A stretch of DNA of 64,000 bases from Azospirillum sp. TSH100 (lineage in GTDB: Bacteria; Pseudomonadota; Alphaproteobacteria; Azospirillales; Azospirillaceae): positions 682,001 to 746,000 of the forward strand of contig NZ_CP039634.1 of assembly GCF_004923295.1 (NCBI RefSeq), in the 5' to 3' direction. The position numbers and the translations under genes were made by a program. Shown here piece by piece: positions 11,363-23,269 of the stretch. The notes beneath the pieces are model-generated. The model saw nothing but the letters and a program-made list of their open reading frames with translations, had not been told where the DNA came from and made no database searches. Numbering within the stretch: the first letter of the stretch is position 1; each line of letters opens with the position of its first letter.

Positions 11363-11976
11363 AAATCCGCGACGCAGTGCTGTGCCTGTGGCGGCTGTTC
11401 GCCCGCCCCAGCGTCCATTTCGGCCTAGGCTTCCTGACGCTGGGCGGTTTCATCGCCGGCGTCGTCTTCTGGGGCGGCTTCAACACCGCTCTGGAGGCCA
11501 CCAACAAGGAAGCCTTCTGCATCAGCTGCCACGAGATGCGCGACAATCCCTATGAGGAGCTGAAGCAGACCATCCACTTCACGAACCGCTCCGGCGTGCG
11601 CGCCAGCTGCCCGGACTGCCACGTCCCGCACCAGTGGACCGACAAGATCGCCCGCAAGATGCAGGCGTCGAAGGAGGTCTGGGGCAAGATCTTCGGCACC
11701 ATCGACACGCGCGAGAAGTTCCTGGACAAGCGCCGCGAACTGGCCGAGCACGAATGGGCGCGGCTGAAGGCGAACAACTCGCTGGAATGCCGCAACTGTC
11801 ACAGCGCCGACTCGATGGACATCACCAAACAGAATCCGCGCGCCGCCAAGATGCACGAGACCTATCTGTTCACCGGACAGAACACCTGCATCGACTGCCA
11901 CAAGGGCATCGCCCACCACCTGCCCGACATGCAGGGGATTGAGCCGGGCTGGAGCATGAAGACCAGCCAGAAGTAA
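11359..11976 (+). CDS. napC: Tetraheme cytochrome c NapC (quinol dehydrogenase)
   Basis: A 205-residue NapC/NirT family protein. One N-terminal membrane anchor ([21 protein letters not shown]) is followed by a periplasmic domain with four heme motifs, CISCH, CPDCH, CRNCH and CIDCH. It oxidises membrane quinol and feeds NapB/NapA. The start overlaps the napB stop. No napF, napG or napH is found, so the operon is the EDABC type in which NapC is the only visible quinol route. Confidence 0.97.
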   Translation: MKIRDAVLCLWRLFARPSVHFGLGFLTLGGFIAGVVFWGGFNTALEATNKEAFCISCHEMRDNPYEELKQTIHFTNRSGVRASCPDCHVPHQWTDKIARKMQASKEVWGKIFGTIDTREKFLDKRRELAEHEWARLKANNSLECRNCHSADSMDITKQNPRAAKMHETYLFTGQNTCIDCHKGIAHHLPDMQGIEPGWSMKTSQK

Positions 11977-11988
11977 GCGTCCGAGCAA

Positions 11989-12031
11989 GGCAACAGCCCC
12001 GCTTCCGGAAGGAGCGGGGCTGTTGCCGTTT
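11989..12031 (+). terminator. Terminator of the nap operon
   Basis: A perfect 15-base-pair stem (11989-12003 with 12013-12027, starting GGCAACAGCCCCGCT) with a 9-base loop is followed by GTTTC. It starts 12 bases after the napC stop. Confidence 0.8.
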
Positions 12032-12068
12032 CACGGGAAACGCCGCCGGCGAGACGGGCGAGCGGGAG

Positions 12069-13121
12069 TCAGGGAGTTTTGCCCCGGACAAACAACAGCA
12101 GGCGGATGTCGCGGTCGGGAACGAAATCGGTGATCGTCGATTCGAAGGTCGTCGGACCGGTCTTGATCAAGCCATTCCAACACAGAGATACGATGTTTTC
12201 CGGAGCGCCCTTGTCGATGGTCAGGTGGAAGCGTCCGATCGGGCCGCGCCAGTTGCGGGCCGTGGTCAGGATATATTCGATCTCCGCAGCGCCATAGGGC
12301 ATGGCGGGCGGCGGATATTTCGCCTGGACCGTCGCCACGGTCCGCCGCGTCGCCGCATCCAGGCAATAGCGGTCATCTCCCGTCGCGTTCACTGTCCCGG
12401 TCACCTCTCCGACAAGCCGTCCGACCACGCCGCGGCCGTCGATCTCGTTCACATCGCCGAGAAGGGAATGACCCAGGAAGGTCCGGTAGACATGGCGGAC
12501 CCGCACATCGCGCCCCGGCGGAAAGGTCTGCGTCCAGAAATAACGGGTGCGCAGCGTCCATTGCGGGTTGTTGTCATCGTCGCCATTCCGGATCAGGCCG
12601 GCATCGCGCAGCCGGGCCAGCGCCGCCGGATCCAGTGTCCGCGCGTAGCCGTCATAGGCGCCCGGCGCCCAGGGCGTCATGCCCAGCGCCCCCGCCGCCT
12701 CCACCGTCGCCGTCACATCCCGGCCTTGGAAGATGGCGCGCCGCTCCAGAGAGGGCCGCACCGGCCGGTCATCGATCCACAGGCGGAAATCGAGGAAATC
12801 ATCGGCCGGCTTGGGAAAGGTCCAGGCCGACGCCGTCAATCCCGGCGACAGGTCGAGATCCGGAAGCGGAAAGGCCACCAGCGTTTCGACCGGATGGTCG
12901 CTGACATTGCGGAAGACGTAGGAGACGCGGATCTCGTCCATCCCGATCGACAGATCCTCCGACCGCATCTCGATCACGTCGGTCCTGGTCAGCTCGATTC
13001 CGCCAGTGCCTTGAAAGCCGGTGCTGTCGTTGGCCGACGCGTCCTCCCCCATCATCGGCAGAAACAGTATCGCCAGAAGAGCGCTCCACCCGATCGCCTT
13101 GCCAATTCCCTTGCCAGCCAT
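12069..13121 (-). CDS. DUF4424 domain-containing exported protein
   Basis: A 350-residue protein. The start at 13121 gives a signal peptide (MAGKGIGKAIGWSALLAILFL, then MMGEDASA) and the DUF4424 pattern: GGIELTRTDVIEMRSEDLSIGMDEIRVSYVFRN in two runs, VAFPLPDL, the central RYFWTQTFPPG and VRHVYRTFLG, and SLCWNGLIKTGPTTFE near the end. The function of this family is unknown; it looks like a beta-rich periplasmic protein. The longer reading frame upstream to 13457 overlaps the neighbouring gene and lacks coding character. Confidence 0.85.
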   Translation of the reverse strand: MAGKGIGKAIGWSALLAILFLPMMGEDASANDSTGFQGTGGIELTRTDVIEMRSEDLSIGMDEIRVSYVFRNVSDHPVETLVAFPLPDLDLSPGLTASAWTFPKPADDFLDFRLWIDDRPVRPSLERRAIFQGRDVTATVEAAGALGMTPWAPGAYDGYARTLDPAALARLRDAGLIRNGDDDNNPQWTLRTRYFWTQTFPPGRDVRVRHVYRTFLGHSLLGDVNEIDGRGVVGRLVGEVTGTVNATGDDRYCLDAATRRTVATVQAKYPPPAMPYGAAEIEYILTTARNWRGPIGRFHLTIDKGAPENIVSLCWNGLIKTGPTTFESTITDFVPDRDIRLLLFVRGKTP

Positions 13122-13147
13122 CCCCCGCTCCCCCGAATCCGCAGGTG

Positions 13148-13582
13148 TCACCGATAGGAAATGGCGACCCCTTGCATGAAATTTTCGCGCTGAACGATGT
13201 TCTGCCCGTCGAAGGCCTTCGTACCATCGAAGGCGGCGATCTCGACGGTCGCCGCGTCGATCCATCTGACCTGCAAGCCATGCCGGCCCCGCACATGCAG
13301 GAATTGCTTGCTGTTTTGCGGATCGGTTCCCTCGCCTGCCGGAATCAGGCCGGCCCGGGTGTCGAAGCCGGCGGTCGCGCCACAGTCGATCGAATATACG
13401 ACCACCGACAACCTGCCATCCGGCGAAGGATTCGCCCCGAACGTTTCGACCTCGCACATGTCGAAAAACAAATTCGCATAGACATAAAAGTAGAAGAACG
13501 ACCCCGCCAGAACAGCCGATACAGAAACCAACAGGCAGAGAGCAATCACCCTCAATCCATTTTTACCGGAACCATTCATCAT
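13148..13582 (-). CDS. Hypothetical membrane-anchored protein
   Basis: A 144-residue protein I do not recognise. One N-terminal membrane helix (LRVIALCLLVSVSAVLAGSFFYFY, residues about 10-33) is followed by an extracytoplasmic domain with two cysteines (CEVETFG and YSIDCGATAGFDT) that could form a disulphide. The segment NPSPDGRLSVVVYSIDCGAT looks like a beta-sheet domain often seen in small unnamed proteobacterial proteins. It lies 26 bases upstream of the DUF4424 gene on the same strand and may share its transcript. Confidence 0.7.
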   Translation of the reverse strand: MMNGSGKNGLRVIALCLLVSVSAVLAGSFFYFYVYANLFFDMCEVETFGANPSPDGRLSVVVYSIDCGATAGFDTRAGLIPAGEGTDPQNSKQFLHVRGRHGLQVRWIDAATVEIAAFDGTKAFDGQNIVQRENFMQGVAISYR

Positions 13583-13595
13583 CAGGGCGCCATCA

Positions 13596-13970
13596 TCACC
13601 CCAGCATCGCCACCACCGACAGCGCCAGCAGCGTCACCAGAACCGCCTCGCCAAGTCCAACCAGTCCGCGCAGTGCCAGCGCCACCCACCAACTCGCCCA
13701 ATCGCGCCGATGGCGCACCTCCTTCAGCAGGCGTTCCTGGATGCCGGCGACGGTGCGGCGGGCAGACAGGCTGGCGATGCCGCCGACCAGTGCCACCAGC
13801 CCGGTGCCCAGCACGAAGTACAAGGCGCCCTTCCAGCCGGCGAAATGGTCGGGATCGTTCAGGTAATGCCCGGCACCGACGATGATCCACACCGCCGCCG
13901 GCCAGACGCCGACGATCTCCGGCCCTGGGCCTTCCCCCTTCGGTCCTTCTCCCCTTTGCGCGCCGTCCAT
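13596..13970 (-). CDS. Hypothetical membrane protein
   Basis: A 124-residue protein starting at 13970 with MDGAQRGEGPKGEG. It has three likely membrane helices (VGVWPAAVWIIVGAGHYL, GALYFVLGTGLVALVGGIASL, and ALRGLVGLGEAVLVTLLALSVVAML) and a basic cytoplasmic loop (RRTVAGIQERLLKEVRHRRDW). No family is recognised. It lies in a run of four same-strand genes ending with the DUF4424 gene, 13 bases from its downstream neighbour. A longer frame extends upstream but overlaps the PAS gene and has Cys/Arg-rich shadow composition. Confidence 0.65.
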   Translation of the reverse strand: MDGAQRGEGPKGEGPGPEIVGVWPAAVWIIVGAGHYLNDPDHFAGWKGALYFVLGTGLVALVGGIASLSARRTVAGIQERLLKEVRHRRDWASWWVALALRGLVGLGEAVLVTLLALSVVAMLG

Positions 13971-13980
13971 TGCCCCCCCC

Positions 13981-14811
13981 TCAACCACCCGGCACATGGC
14001 GGTACGCCAGCACACGCGTCGCCGGACCGCCCTCGACATCGGCCAGCGGCAGCAGCAGTTCGACGAACTTCGACCCCGGCAGCATCGGGTCGTCGCGCAC
14101 CAGCAGGCAACGCGGCTCGCCACTCTCCAGACAGGCGCGCAGGTCGGACAGCCAGCGCTGCGCCGCCTGCTCGGGATGGCAGTCGCTCACCCGCCGCGTC
14201 GTCGGCCGTTCGGCCAACCGGCGTTGCAGGGCGCGGCCGCAGGACTTGTAGACGAAATCGCTGCCGTCGGCGGTCGGCTCCATCAGGGCGATGCGCGGCA
14301 CGCTTTCGCGGACCTGGGCAGTGTCGATCTCCGTCGCCAGCGGCATGCGGCGCTTGCGCTTCAGCCGCACCCAATGAGTGTAAAGAATGCGGACCTGAGG
14401 CGTCTGCTCCACGTCGATCACGTCCGCCCGGCAGGGCGGCGGCGGCAGGTCCAGCATCGGAGTCGCCACCGGCACCGAAGCGAAGGCCGCTGCCGCCGGC
14501 ACCGGCTGGGAGACCGGTTGCAGGATTGGCCGCGAAGCCGCCGCGGTGACCGGAGTGTGCGCCTGCCCGGCCGGCGTGTGGCCGATCCGTCCGCCATGCT
14601 TCTTCAGCATCGGCAACGGCGCCCAGGCGGTGCAGGTATGATAGCCCTTGGTGATGCGGCGGTAGTCCTGGCTGCTGGCGGTGCGGCACTCCCCTTCCAC
14701 CCCGTGGCGGGCGACGTACACCAGCGTGTTGTCCTCCGACAGCGCGCGCTCGCCGCCCCACGAGACGCAGGCGGCGCAGGCGCGACTGTCCTTGGCGAAT
14801 GCGTGGCTCAT
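13981..14811 (-). CDS. Cys4-motif protein fused to a PAS_5-like domain
   Basis: A 276-residue cytoplasmic protein (no signal or membrane helix). The N-terminal 75 residues carry CAACVSW (C12, C15), GEC (C42) and HTCTAW (C60), a four-Cys arrangement fit for a zinc or iron-sulphur site. A Pro/Ala-rich linker follows (about 85-155). The C-terminal 120 residues resemble PAS_5 proteins of Rhodospirillales: ILYTHWVRLKRKRRMPLATEID, then IALMEPTADGSDFVYKSCG. PAS_5 proteins are thought to bind small ligands in signalling. The start at 14811 is chosen because coding character ends there. Confidence 0.65.
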   Translation of the reverse strand: MSHAFAKDSRACAACVSWGGERALSEDNTLVYVARHGVEGECRTASSQDYRRITKGYHTCTAWAPLPMLKKHGGRIGHTPAGQAHTPVTAAASRPILQPVSQPVPAAAAFASVPVATPMLDLPPPPCRADVIDVEQTPQVRILYTHWVRLKRKRRMPLATEIDTAQVRESVPRIALMEPTADGSDFVYKSCGRALQRRLAERPTTRRVSDCHPEQAAQRWLSDLRACLESGEPRCLLVRDDPMLPGSKFVELLLPLADVEGGPATRVLAYRHVPGG

Positions 14812-14968
14812 CGGGGCATATCTCCAATGGGTATGCGAAGCGGGAGAATGGGAATTGATGCGTCCCTTTCCCCATCGGTTCAAGGGCCGCATGGGCCGGA
14901 GGTGCCGCGCCCGAGATTCAGTCATGCGAGGGTGACATCCATGCCACCCCTTCCCCCCCGGCCCCGAA

Positions 14969-15043
14969 CCCCCTATAAGGGGGCCTTGCACGACATGCCC
15001 ATCCCCGCTCTCCGTCTCCGGTCCCCCGGCGCCGGGGGGTTTT
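14969..15043 (+). promoter_or_regulatory. carB leader: TATAAG element and GC hairpin
   Basis: CCCCCTATAAGGGGG (14969-14983) is a dyad holding a possible -10 element TATAAG. Forty bases on, CCCCCGGCGCCGGGGG (15023-15038) followed by TTTT (15040-15043) resembles a small intrinsic terminator 30 bases ahead of carB. Together they could be a promoter with an attenuator, but no leader peptide is seen and the -35 is poor. Confidence 0.3.
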
Positions 15044-15073
15044 CGGCTGACCACACTTCAGAGAAGCGGACCC

Positions 15074-18320
<3,247 letters not shown>

Positions 18321-18322
<2 letters not shown>

Positions 18323-18369
18323 GGACGGACGACGGCGCGGCGGACCTCCTCCGCGCCGTCTTCGTCCTT
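18321..18369 (+). terminator. Hairpin after carB
   Basis: A long interrupted stem: AAGGACG pairs with CGTCCTT at the base and GACGGCGCGG with CCGCGCCGTC at the top, starting on the carB stop codon. No T-run follows, so it may slow rather than end transcription before greA. Confidence 0.55.
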
Positions 18370-18418
18370 GATGTCGCTTTGGACAGGTCGAACGACTGCA
18401 AGCGGTGATGGACCGAAC

Positions 18419-18892
18419 ATGGAAAAAGTTCCGATGACAGCGGCGGGCTTCAACCGCCTCCAGGAGGAATTGAAGCACCTTAAGATCACCGAACGCCCGG
18501 CGGTCATCAAAGCCATCGCGGAAGCCCGCGAACATGGCGACCTTTCGGAAAACGCCGAGTACCACGCGGCGCGTGAACGTCAGAGCTTCATCGAAGGCCG
18601 CGTGCTTGAGCTTGAGGACAAGATCAGCCGCGCCGAGGTCATCGACCCGGCCAAGCTGACCGGCAGCACCGTGAAGTTCGGCGCGACCGTGACCCTGGCC
18701 GACCAGGACACGGACGAGGAGACGACCTATCAGATCGTCGGCCAGGACGAGAGCGACATCAAGAACCGCCTTCTGTCGATCCAGGCGCCGCTGGCCCGCG
18801 CCCTGATCAACAAGTCCGTCGGCGACAGCGTCGAGGTATCTACCCCCGGCGGTTCCAAGCTGTACGAGATCGTTTCGGTCGAGTTCCGTTAA
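18419..18892 (+). CDS. greA: Transcription elongation factor GreA
   Basis: A 157-residue factor that rescues backtracked RNA polymerase by stimulating transcript cleavage. The N-terminal coiled coil carries the acidic tip, [16 protein letters not shown], with the catalytic-type Asp/Glu pair, and the C-terminal FKBP-like domain ends with [24 protein letters not shown]. The start at 18419 ([11 protein letters not shown]) fits the family; the frame upstream is not coding. It follows carB by 97 bases, an order found in many alphaproteobacteria. Confidence 0.97.
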   Translation: MEKVPMTAAGFNRLQEELKHLKITERPAVIKAIAEAREHGDLSENAEYHAARERQSFIEGRVLELEDKISRAEVIDPAKLTGSTVKFGATVTLADQDTDEETTYQIVGQDESDIKNRLLSIQAPLARALINKSVGDSVEVSTPGGSKLYEIVSVEFR

Positions 18893-18942
18893 GGGTTTTT
18901 TACTCCTCCCTCTCCCACCCCGGGAGAGGGAGAAAACCCGCT
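18893..18942. terminator. Bidirectional terminator between greA and the hydrolase gene
   Basis: GGGTTTT...AAAACCC flanks an 11-base-pair stem CTCCCTCTCCC/GGGAGAGGGAG with a short loop. T-runs occur on both strands, serving the two convergent genes. Confidence 0.65.
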
Positions 18943-18944
18943 CT

Positions 18945-19877
18945 TCACCCCCCAAGCTTTTCCTTGAAGAATTCGTTCACCCGCCGGATCGCATCCGAGC
19001 GGGCGTCCTCATCCGTGCCGACATGGGCGGTGCCGCCGGGCGCGGTGGCAAGGTTCTTGCGCTTGCGCACCGGGGCGTCCGGCGAGTCGAAACCGTGATA
19101 GGCGTCGGGGTAGACCACCAGATCGACCTTGCCCTTGACCCCGTCGCGGCCGGACAGTTCGACGCAGCTCTCCGGCGGGGTCCAGTCGTCCTTGCCGCCG
19201 ACCAGCAGCAGCAGCGGGCCGTCGGGCTGCCAATCCTCGTTGCTCAGCGCCGCCTTGCAGCCGGGATAGAAAGCCACGGCGGCGCGGAAGCCGCTCTCCT
19301 CGGTTCCGGCCGGTCCATCCTCGCCGGCACCATAGGCGGCCATCACCGTGCCCGCTCCCTGCGACCAGCCGATCAGGCCGATGCGCTCGTGATCCACCTC
19401 CGGCCGCTTGCGCAGGAAGGCCAGGGCCGCCCAGGCATCACGCTTGCGCTCCACCGTGGCACGGACGGTGCGATCCTTCAGCGCGGTGGTGCAGACCTCC
19501 TCCACGTCGCGCGGGCCGAAGCTGTCGACCATCAGCACCTCGTAGCCCTGACGCTGCAAATGGGTGGCCCACCAGACATGGCGCGGCGACACCCGGCCGT
19601 TGCGGGCATAGAGGCCGCCGCAGCCATGCAGCATCACCACCGCCGGATGCGGGCCGTTCCCCGCCGGGCGCAGCAGCCGGCCGCTCAGCATCGTCGGCGC
19701 GCCACCGGTCAGATCCCCGTCGACGGAGGGAAACCGCACAATCTCCTCGGCATGGACGCCGACCGCGGCCTGTGCCGGCCCTGCGGACAGGGTCAGCCCG
19801 CCAACAGTGCTCACCCCGACACCGGCACACAGCGCCGCCCCCAACACAGCCGCAAGACCGCGGGTGGAAGCCTTCAT
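18945..19877 (-). CDS. Secreted dienelactone hydrolase-like alpha/beta hydrolase
   Basis: A 310-residue protein. The start at 19877 gives a signal peptide (MKASTRGLAAVLGAALCAGV, cleavage near AQAAVG). The fold is alpha/beta hydrolase of the dienelactone hydrolase group: HGCGGLY oxyanion region, nucleophile Ser172 in GWSQG, acid Asp230 or Asp231 in GGKDDW, and His261 in YPDAYHGFD. The catalytic triad is complete. The substrate cannot be told; many such exported relatives are esterases with no known partner. It is convergent with greA. Confidence 0.87.
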   Translation of the reverse strand: MKASTRGLAAVLGAALCAGVGVSTVGGLTLSAGPAQAAVGVHAEEIVRFPSVDGDLTGGAPTMLSGRLLRPAGNGPHPAVVMLHGCGGLYARNGRVSPRHVWWATHLQRQGYEVLMVDSFGPRDVEEVCTTALKDRTVRATVERKRDAWAALAFLRKRPEVDHERIGLIGWSQGAGTVMAAYGAGEDGPAGTEESGFRAAVAFYPGCKAALSNEDWQPDGPLLLLVGGKDDWTPPESCVELSGRDGVKGKVDLVVYPDAYHGFDSPDAPVRKRKNLATAPGGTAHVGTDEDARSDAIRRVNEFFKEKLGG

Positions 19878-20047
19878 TCTGCAGCGTCCCCGACTTCCGG
19901 CGCCGGCCCCGACGGCGGCGCTCGCGGTTGCAATATTAAACCTCTGCGATGCGGAAGGCCATGGGCGCCCGGCAATTGTCCCCAATGGCGATTCCGCCCG
20001 ATGGCGAAGGCTGCGCTGTTGCCGTGTTTACGCTAGGCTGCTCAACC

Positions 20048-21379
20048 ATGAGCGACTCCCCATCTCCCCATCCGTCCACCGCCCCCTCCCCCGCTCCGCC
20101 CTTCTTCACCTTCTGTCTCTACTGGCTGCGGCTGGGGCTGACCAGCTTCGGCGGGCCGGCCGGACAGATCGCGATGATGCAGAGCGAACTGGTCGACCGC
20201 CGCCGCTGGATCGACCAGACCCGGTTCCTGCACGCGCTGAACTTCTGCATGCTGCTGCCGGGACCGGAGGCGCAGCAGCTCGCCACCTACATCGGCTGGC
20301 GGATGTATGGCGTGCGCGGCGGGCTGTTGGCTGGCGGGCTGTTCGTTCTGCCGGGTGCCTTGGTGCTGCTGGCCCTGTCCTGGATCGCCGCCGCCCATGG
20401 CGACACCGGGCTGGTCGGTGCGCTGTTCGACGGCATCAAGCCGGCGGTGGTGGCGATCATCGCCGCCGCGGTCTGGCGGCTGGGCCGCCGCACGCTGAAG
20501 GGGCCGCCCGCCGTCGCCATGGCCGGTGCCGCCTTCCTGGCACTGGCGTTGCTGCACCTGCCCTTCCCGCTGGTGATCGGCGCCGCGGCGGTGGTAGGGG
20601 GCGTGGCGGCGCGTCTGGGCCATCACTGGTTCGCCCATCCCCATCCGGTGGCCGATGACGATGACGCCGCCGACCTGACGGCGGAGCCGGCCCCCAGGAC
20701 AGGCCGCCTGCTGGTCCTGCTGGCGCTGGGCGTGGTGCTGTGGGTGGTGCCGGTTGGGGCGATCCTGCTGGCCTTCGGACCCGATCCCTGGCGCGGAGTC
20801 GCGGCGCTGTTCACCAAGGCGGCCTTCGTCACCTTCGGCGGGGCCTATGCGGTACTGCCCTACATCGCCGGGCAGGCGGTGGACAGCTATGGCTGGCTCA
20901 GTTCGCGGGAGATGATAGACGGTCTGGCGCTGGCCGAGACGACTCCGGGGCCGCTGATCCTGGTCACGCAATATGTCGGCTTCTTCGCCGGCTGGAACCG
21001 GCCGGGCGCTCTGTCGCCGGCGCTGGCGGGGACGCTGGGGTCGGCGCTGACGACCTACGTCACCTTCCTGCCCTGCTTCCTGTTCATCTTCGCCGGCGCC
21101 CCCTATCTGGAGCGGCTGATCCACAACCGTCTGGCCGCAGGGGCGCTGGCCGCCATCGCCGCGGCGGTGGTCGGGGTGATCCTGAATCTGGGCGTCTATC
21201 TGGGGATGGCGGTGCTGATGCCGGACGGGCAGCATACGGCAGGCAACCTGATCTGGGCCTGGGCGATCATGCTGACAGCGCTCTACGCGCTGACCCGCCG
21301 GAGCGTGGCGATCCACTGGGTGGTGGCGGGGGGAGCGGCGGCGGGCCTGATCCAGGCGCTCGCCGCATCTTCCTTCTAA
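20048..21379 (+). CDS. chrA: Chromate transporter ChrA (two-domain CHR family)
   Basis: A 443-residue membrane protein with two homologous CHR domains, at about 15-195 and 225-435. The first half has LTSFGGPAGQIAMM and LLPGPEAQQLATYIGW; the second has FVTFGGAYAVLPYI and ETTPGPLILVTQYVGF, the duplicated signature. A His/Asp-rich cytoplasmic loop (HHWFAHPHPVADDDDAADLT) joins them. ChrA exports chromate; sulphate may compete. The start at 20048 is chosen because family similarity begins just after. No ChrB regulator is next to it; the nearest regulator is the convergent Lrp-type gene. Confidence 0.93.
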   Translation: MSDSPSPHPSTAPSPAPPFFTFCLYWLRLGLTSFGGPAGQIAMMQSELVDRRRWIDQTRFLHALNFCMLLPGPEAQQLATYIGWRMYGVRGGLLAGGLFVLPGALVLLALSWIAAAHGDTGLVGALFDGIKPAVVAIIAAAVWRLGRRTLKGPPAVAMAGAAFLALALLHLPFPLVIGAAAVVGGVAARLGHHWFAHPHPVADDDDAADLTAEPAPRTGRLLVLLALGVVLWVVPVGAILLAFGPDPWRGVAALFTKAAFVTFGGAYAVLPYIAGQAVDSYGWLSSREMIDGLALAETTPGPLILVTQYVGFFAGWNRPGALSPALAGTLGSALTTYVTFLPCFLFIFAGAPYLERLIHNRLAAGALAAIAAAVVGVILNLGVYLGMAVLMPDGQHTAGNLIWAWAIMLTALYALTRRSVAIHWVVAGGAAAGLIQALAASSF

Positions 21380-21399
21380 AGCAGACTTGTAGGTCCCGC

Positions 21400-21966
21400 T
21401 CAGCGCCGGGTGGCGCGTGCGGGCGTCTCTGCCTCGTCCTCGGCGTAATCCTCGTCCTCGTCGTCCTCCGTCCCTTCCGGGATGTCGGGCGAATCGACGT
21501 CGATGGGAACGCCGGGGGTGTGCTTGCTGGTGCGGATCGACAGCGCCGACTTCACATGGGCGACGTTTGGCGCCGCCGTCAGCTTGGTCGTCAGGAAGCG
21601 CTGGTAGTCGTCCCAGTCCTCCGCCACGATCTTCAGCACAAAATCATATTCGCCGGCCAGCATGTTGCACTCACGAACCAGCGGCCAGCTGTTGACGAGC
21701 TCCTCGAATTTCTTTAGGTCCGCTTCGGCCTGGCTGCTGAGGCCGACCTGGGCGAACACCGTGACGCCGAACCCCAGTGCATCGGGGTTGACGTCGGCGT
21801 GGTAGCCACGGATGAATCCCGCCTCCTCCAGCGCGCGGACGCGGCGCAGGCAGGGCGGAGCGGAGATGCCGGCACGTCGGGCAAGCTCCACATTGGTCAT
21901 CCGGCCGTCGTTCTGCAGATCGCGCAGAATCCGACGGTCAATTCGGTCGAGTTTGACCCGCCGCAT
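21400..21966 (-). CDS. Lrp/AsnC family transcriptional regulator
   Basis: A 188-residue regulator. The N-terminal winged helix-turn-helix is clear (LDRIDRRILRDLQNDGRMTNVELARRAGIS), followed by the ligand-binding RAM domain (GFGVTVFAQVGL, ECNMLAGEYDFVLKI). Lrp-type proteins respond to amino acids. The family usually ends near residue 155; here about 33 extra, strongly acidic residues follow (DDEDEDYAEDEAE), which is unusual. The gene is convergent with chrA and divergent from the ELM1-family gene. Confidence 0.94.
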   Translation of the reverse strand: MRRVKLDRIDRRILRDLQNDGRMTNVELARRAGISAPPCLRRVRALEEAGFIRGYHADVNPDALGFGVTVFAQVGLSSQAEADLKKFEELVNSWPLVRECNMLAGEYDFVLKIVAEDWDDYQRFLTTKLTAAPNVAHVKSALSIRTSKHTPGVPIDVDSPDIPEGTEDDEDEDYAEDEAETPARATRR

Positions 21967-22119
21967 GGTTTTACTCGGTCGCTCCGGGGGTGATTTGGAG
22001 AAAGGATATTACACGGGCATGGTGTCTACGCCAAGACGGAAACCCCCGCAAGGGCAAGCAACCCGGATGACGGTCTTTTCGCCGCAACACCCTTCGCAGC
22101 TTCAACGATCCGAGTTCTC

Positions 22120-23112
22120 ATGCAACCTTTGACCAGCCCCCCCCTGACCTGCTGGGTCGTGTCGGACGGCAAGGCCGGCATGGAAAACCAATGCATCGGT
22201 CTGGCGGAGTCGCTTGGCCTGACGCCGATCGTCAAGCGCGTGCACCTGCGCACGCCCTGGCGCCAGCTGACCCCCTACCTGCGCGTCGGCAACCGGTTCG
22301 CCGCCGGTCCCAAGGGCGATCCGGTGGAGCCGCCCTGGCCCGACCTGCTGATCGGCACCGGACGGCAGTCCATCGCTGTCTCGCTGGCCGTCCGCAAGCT
22401 GTCTGGCGGCCGCACCTTCACCGTCCAGATCCAGGATCCGGTGATGAACCCGCGGCATTTCGACCTGATCGTCGTGCCGCGCCACGACAAGCTGCGCGCC
22501 GAGAACGTTATGGTGACCCGCGGCGCCCTGCACCGGGTGACGCCCGCCACCCTGGCCGACGCGGCGGAGCGGTTCGGCCCCCGTCTGGCCCATCTGCCGC
22601 ACCCGCGCATCGCCGTGCTGATCGGCGGCGACAACGGCGTCTACCGCCTGACGCCGACCATCATGGGTGACGTGGCCGAACGGCTGGCCAACCTGACGCG
22701 CAGCCATGGCGCCGGGCTGATGGTCACCCCGTCGCGCCGCACCGGCGCCGACAACGAGGCGATCCTGCGCGCCCGCCTGTCCGACCTGCCGGCGGAGGTG
22801 TGGGACGGCAGCGGCGAGAATCCCTACTTCGCCTATCTCGGCCTTGCCGACGCCGTGGTGGTGACCTGCGACAGCGTGTCGATGATCTCGGAAGCCTGCT
22901 CCACCGGCAAGCCGGTCTATGTGATCGAACTGGAGGGCGGATCGCCCAAGTTCCGCGCCTTCCATGACGGTCTGTACCAGGATGGCATCGCACGGCCCTT
23001 CGACGGCTCGCTGGACCAGTGGGACTATCAGCCGCTGAACGAGACGGAGGTGGTGGCCGACGAGGTGCGCCGCCGCCTATCGGCTCACCGCAAGCGATTC
23101 GGGCTGTCCTGA
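22120..23112 (+). CDS. ELM1/DUF1022 family protein (GT-B-like)
   Basis: A 330-residue protein of the mitochondrial fission ELM1 family, which bacteria share with plants. Family stretches are WVVSDGKAGMENQCIGLAE at the start, PDLLIGTGRQSI, VQIQDPVMNPRHFDLIVVP, VLIGGDNGVYRLT, and the C-terminal DAVVVTCDSVSMISEACSTGKPV. The last resembles the nucleotide-sugar site of GT-B glycosyltransferases, so a role in envelope sugar transfer is likely by inference, not shown. It starts a run of three same-strand genes with two dioxygenases. Confidence 0.85.
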   Translation: MQPLTSPPLTCWVVSDGKAGMENQCIGLAESLGLTPIVKRVHLRTPWRQLTPYLRVGNRFAAGPKGDPVEPPWPDLLIGTGRQSIAVSLAVRKLSGGRTFTVQIQDPVMNPRHFDLIVVPRHDKLRAENVMVTRGALHRVTPATLADAAERFGPRLAHLPHPRIAVLIGGDNGVYRLTPTIMGDVAERLANLTRSHGAGLMVTPSRRTGADNEAILRARLSDLPAEVWDGSGENPYFAYLGLADAVVVTCDSVSMISEACSTGKPVYVIELEGGSPKFRAFHDGLYQDGIARPFDGSLDQWDYQPLNETEVVADEVRRRLSAHRKRFGLS

Positions 23113-23269
23113 CCAGCACGCGGGGTGCGGCGCGACCAATGCGCGCACCCCGCTGGTACGACCAGTTTGGAGGCAGAGTTCCGCCGCGGACCGTGCCATA
23201 AGCGCTGGCAAACCGGCCGTCTCACAGACACGGTCCGGGGCCGTCCTTCCATCCGGAACTTCCGCCACC

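Noticed and set aside
12173..12180. TTGATCAA as an FNR half-site pair.
   Set aside because: It lacks the four-base spacer and lies inside the DUF4424 coding region.
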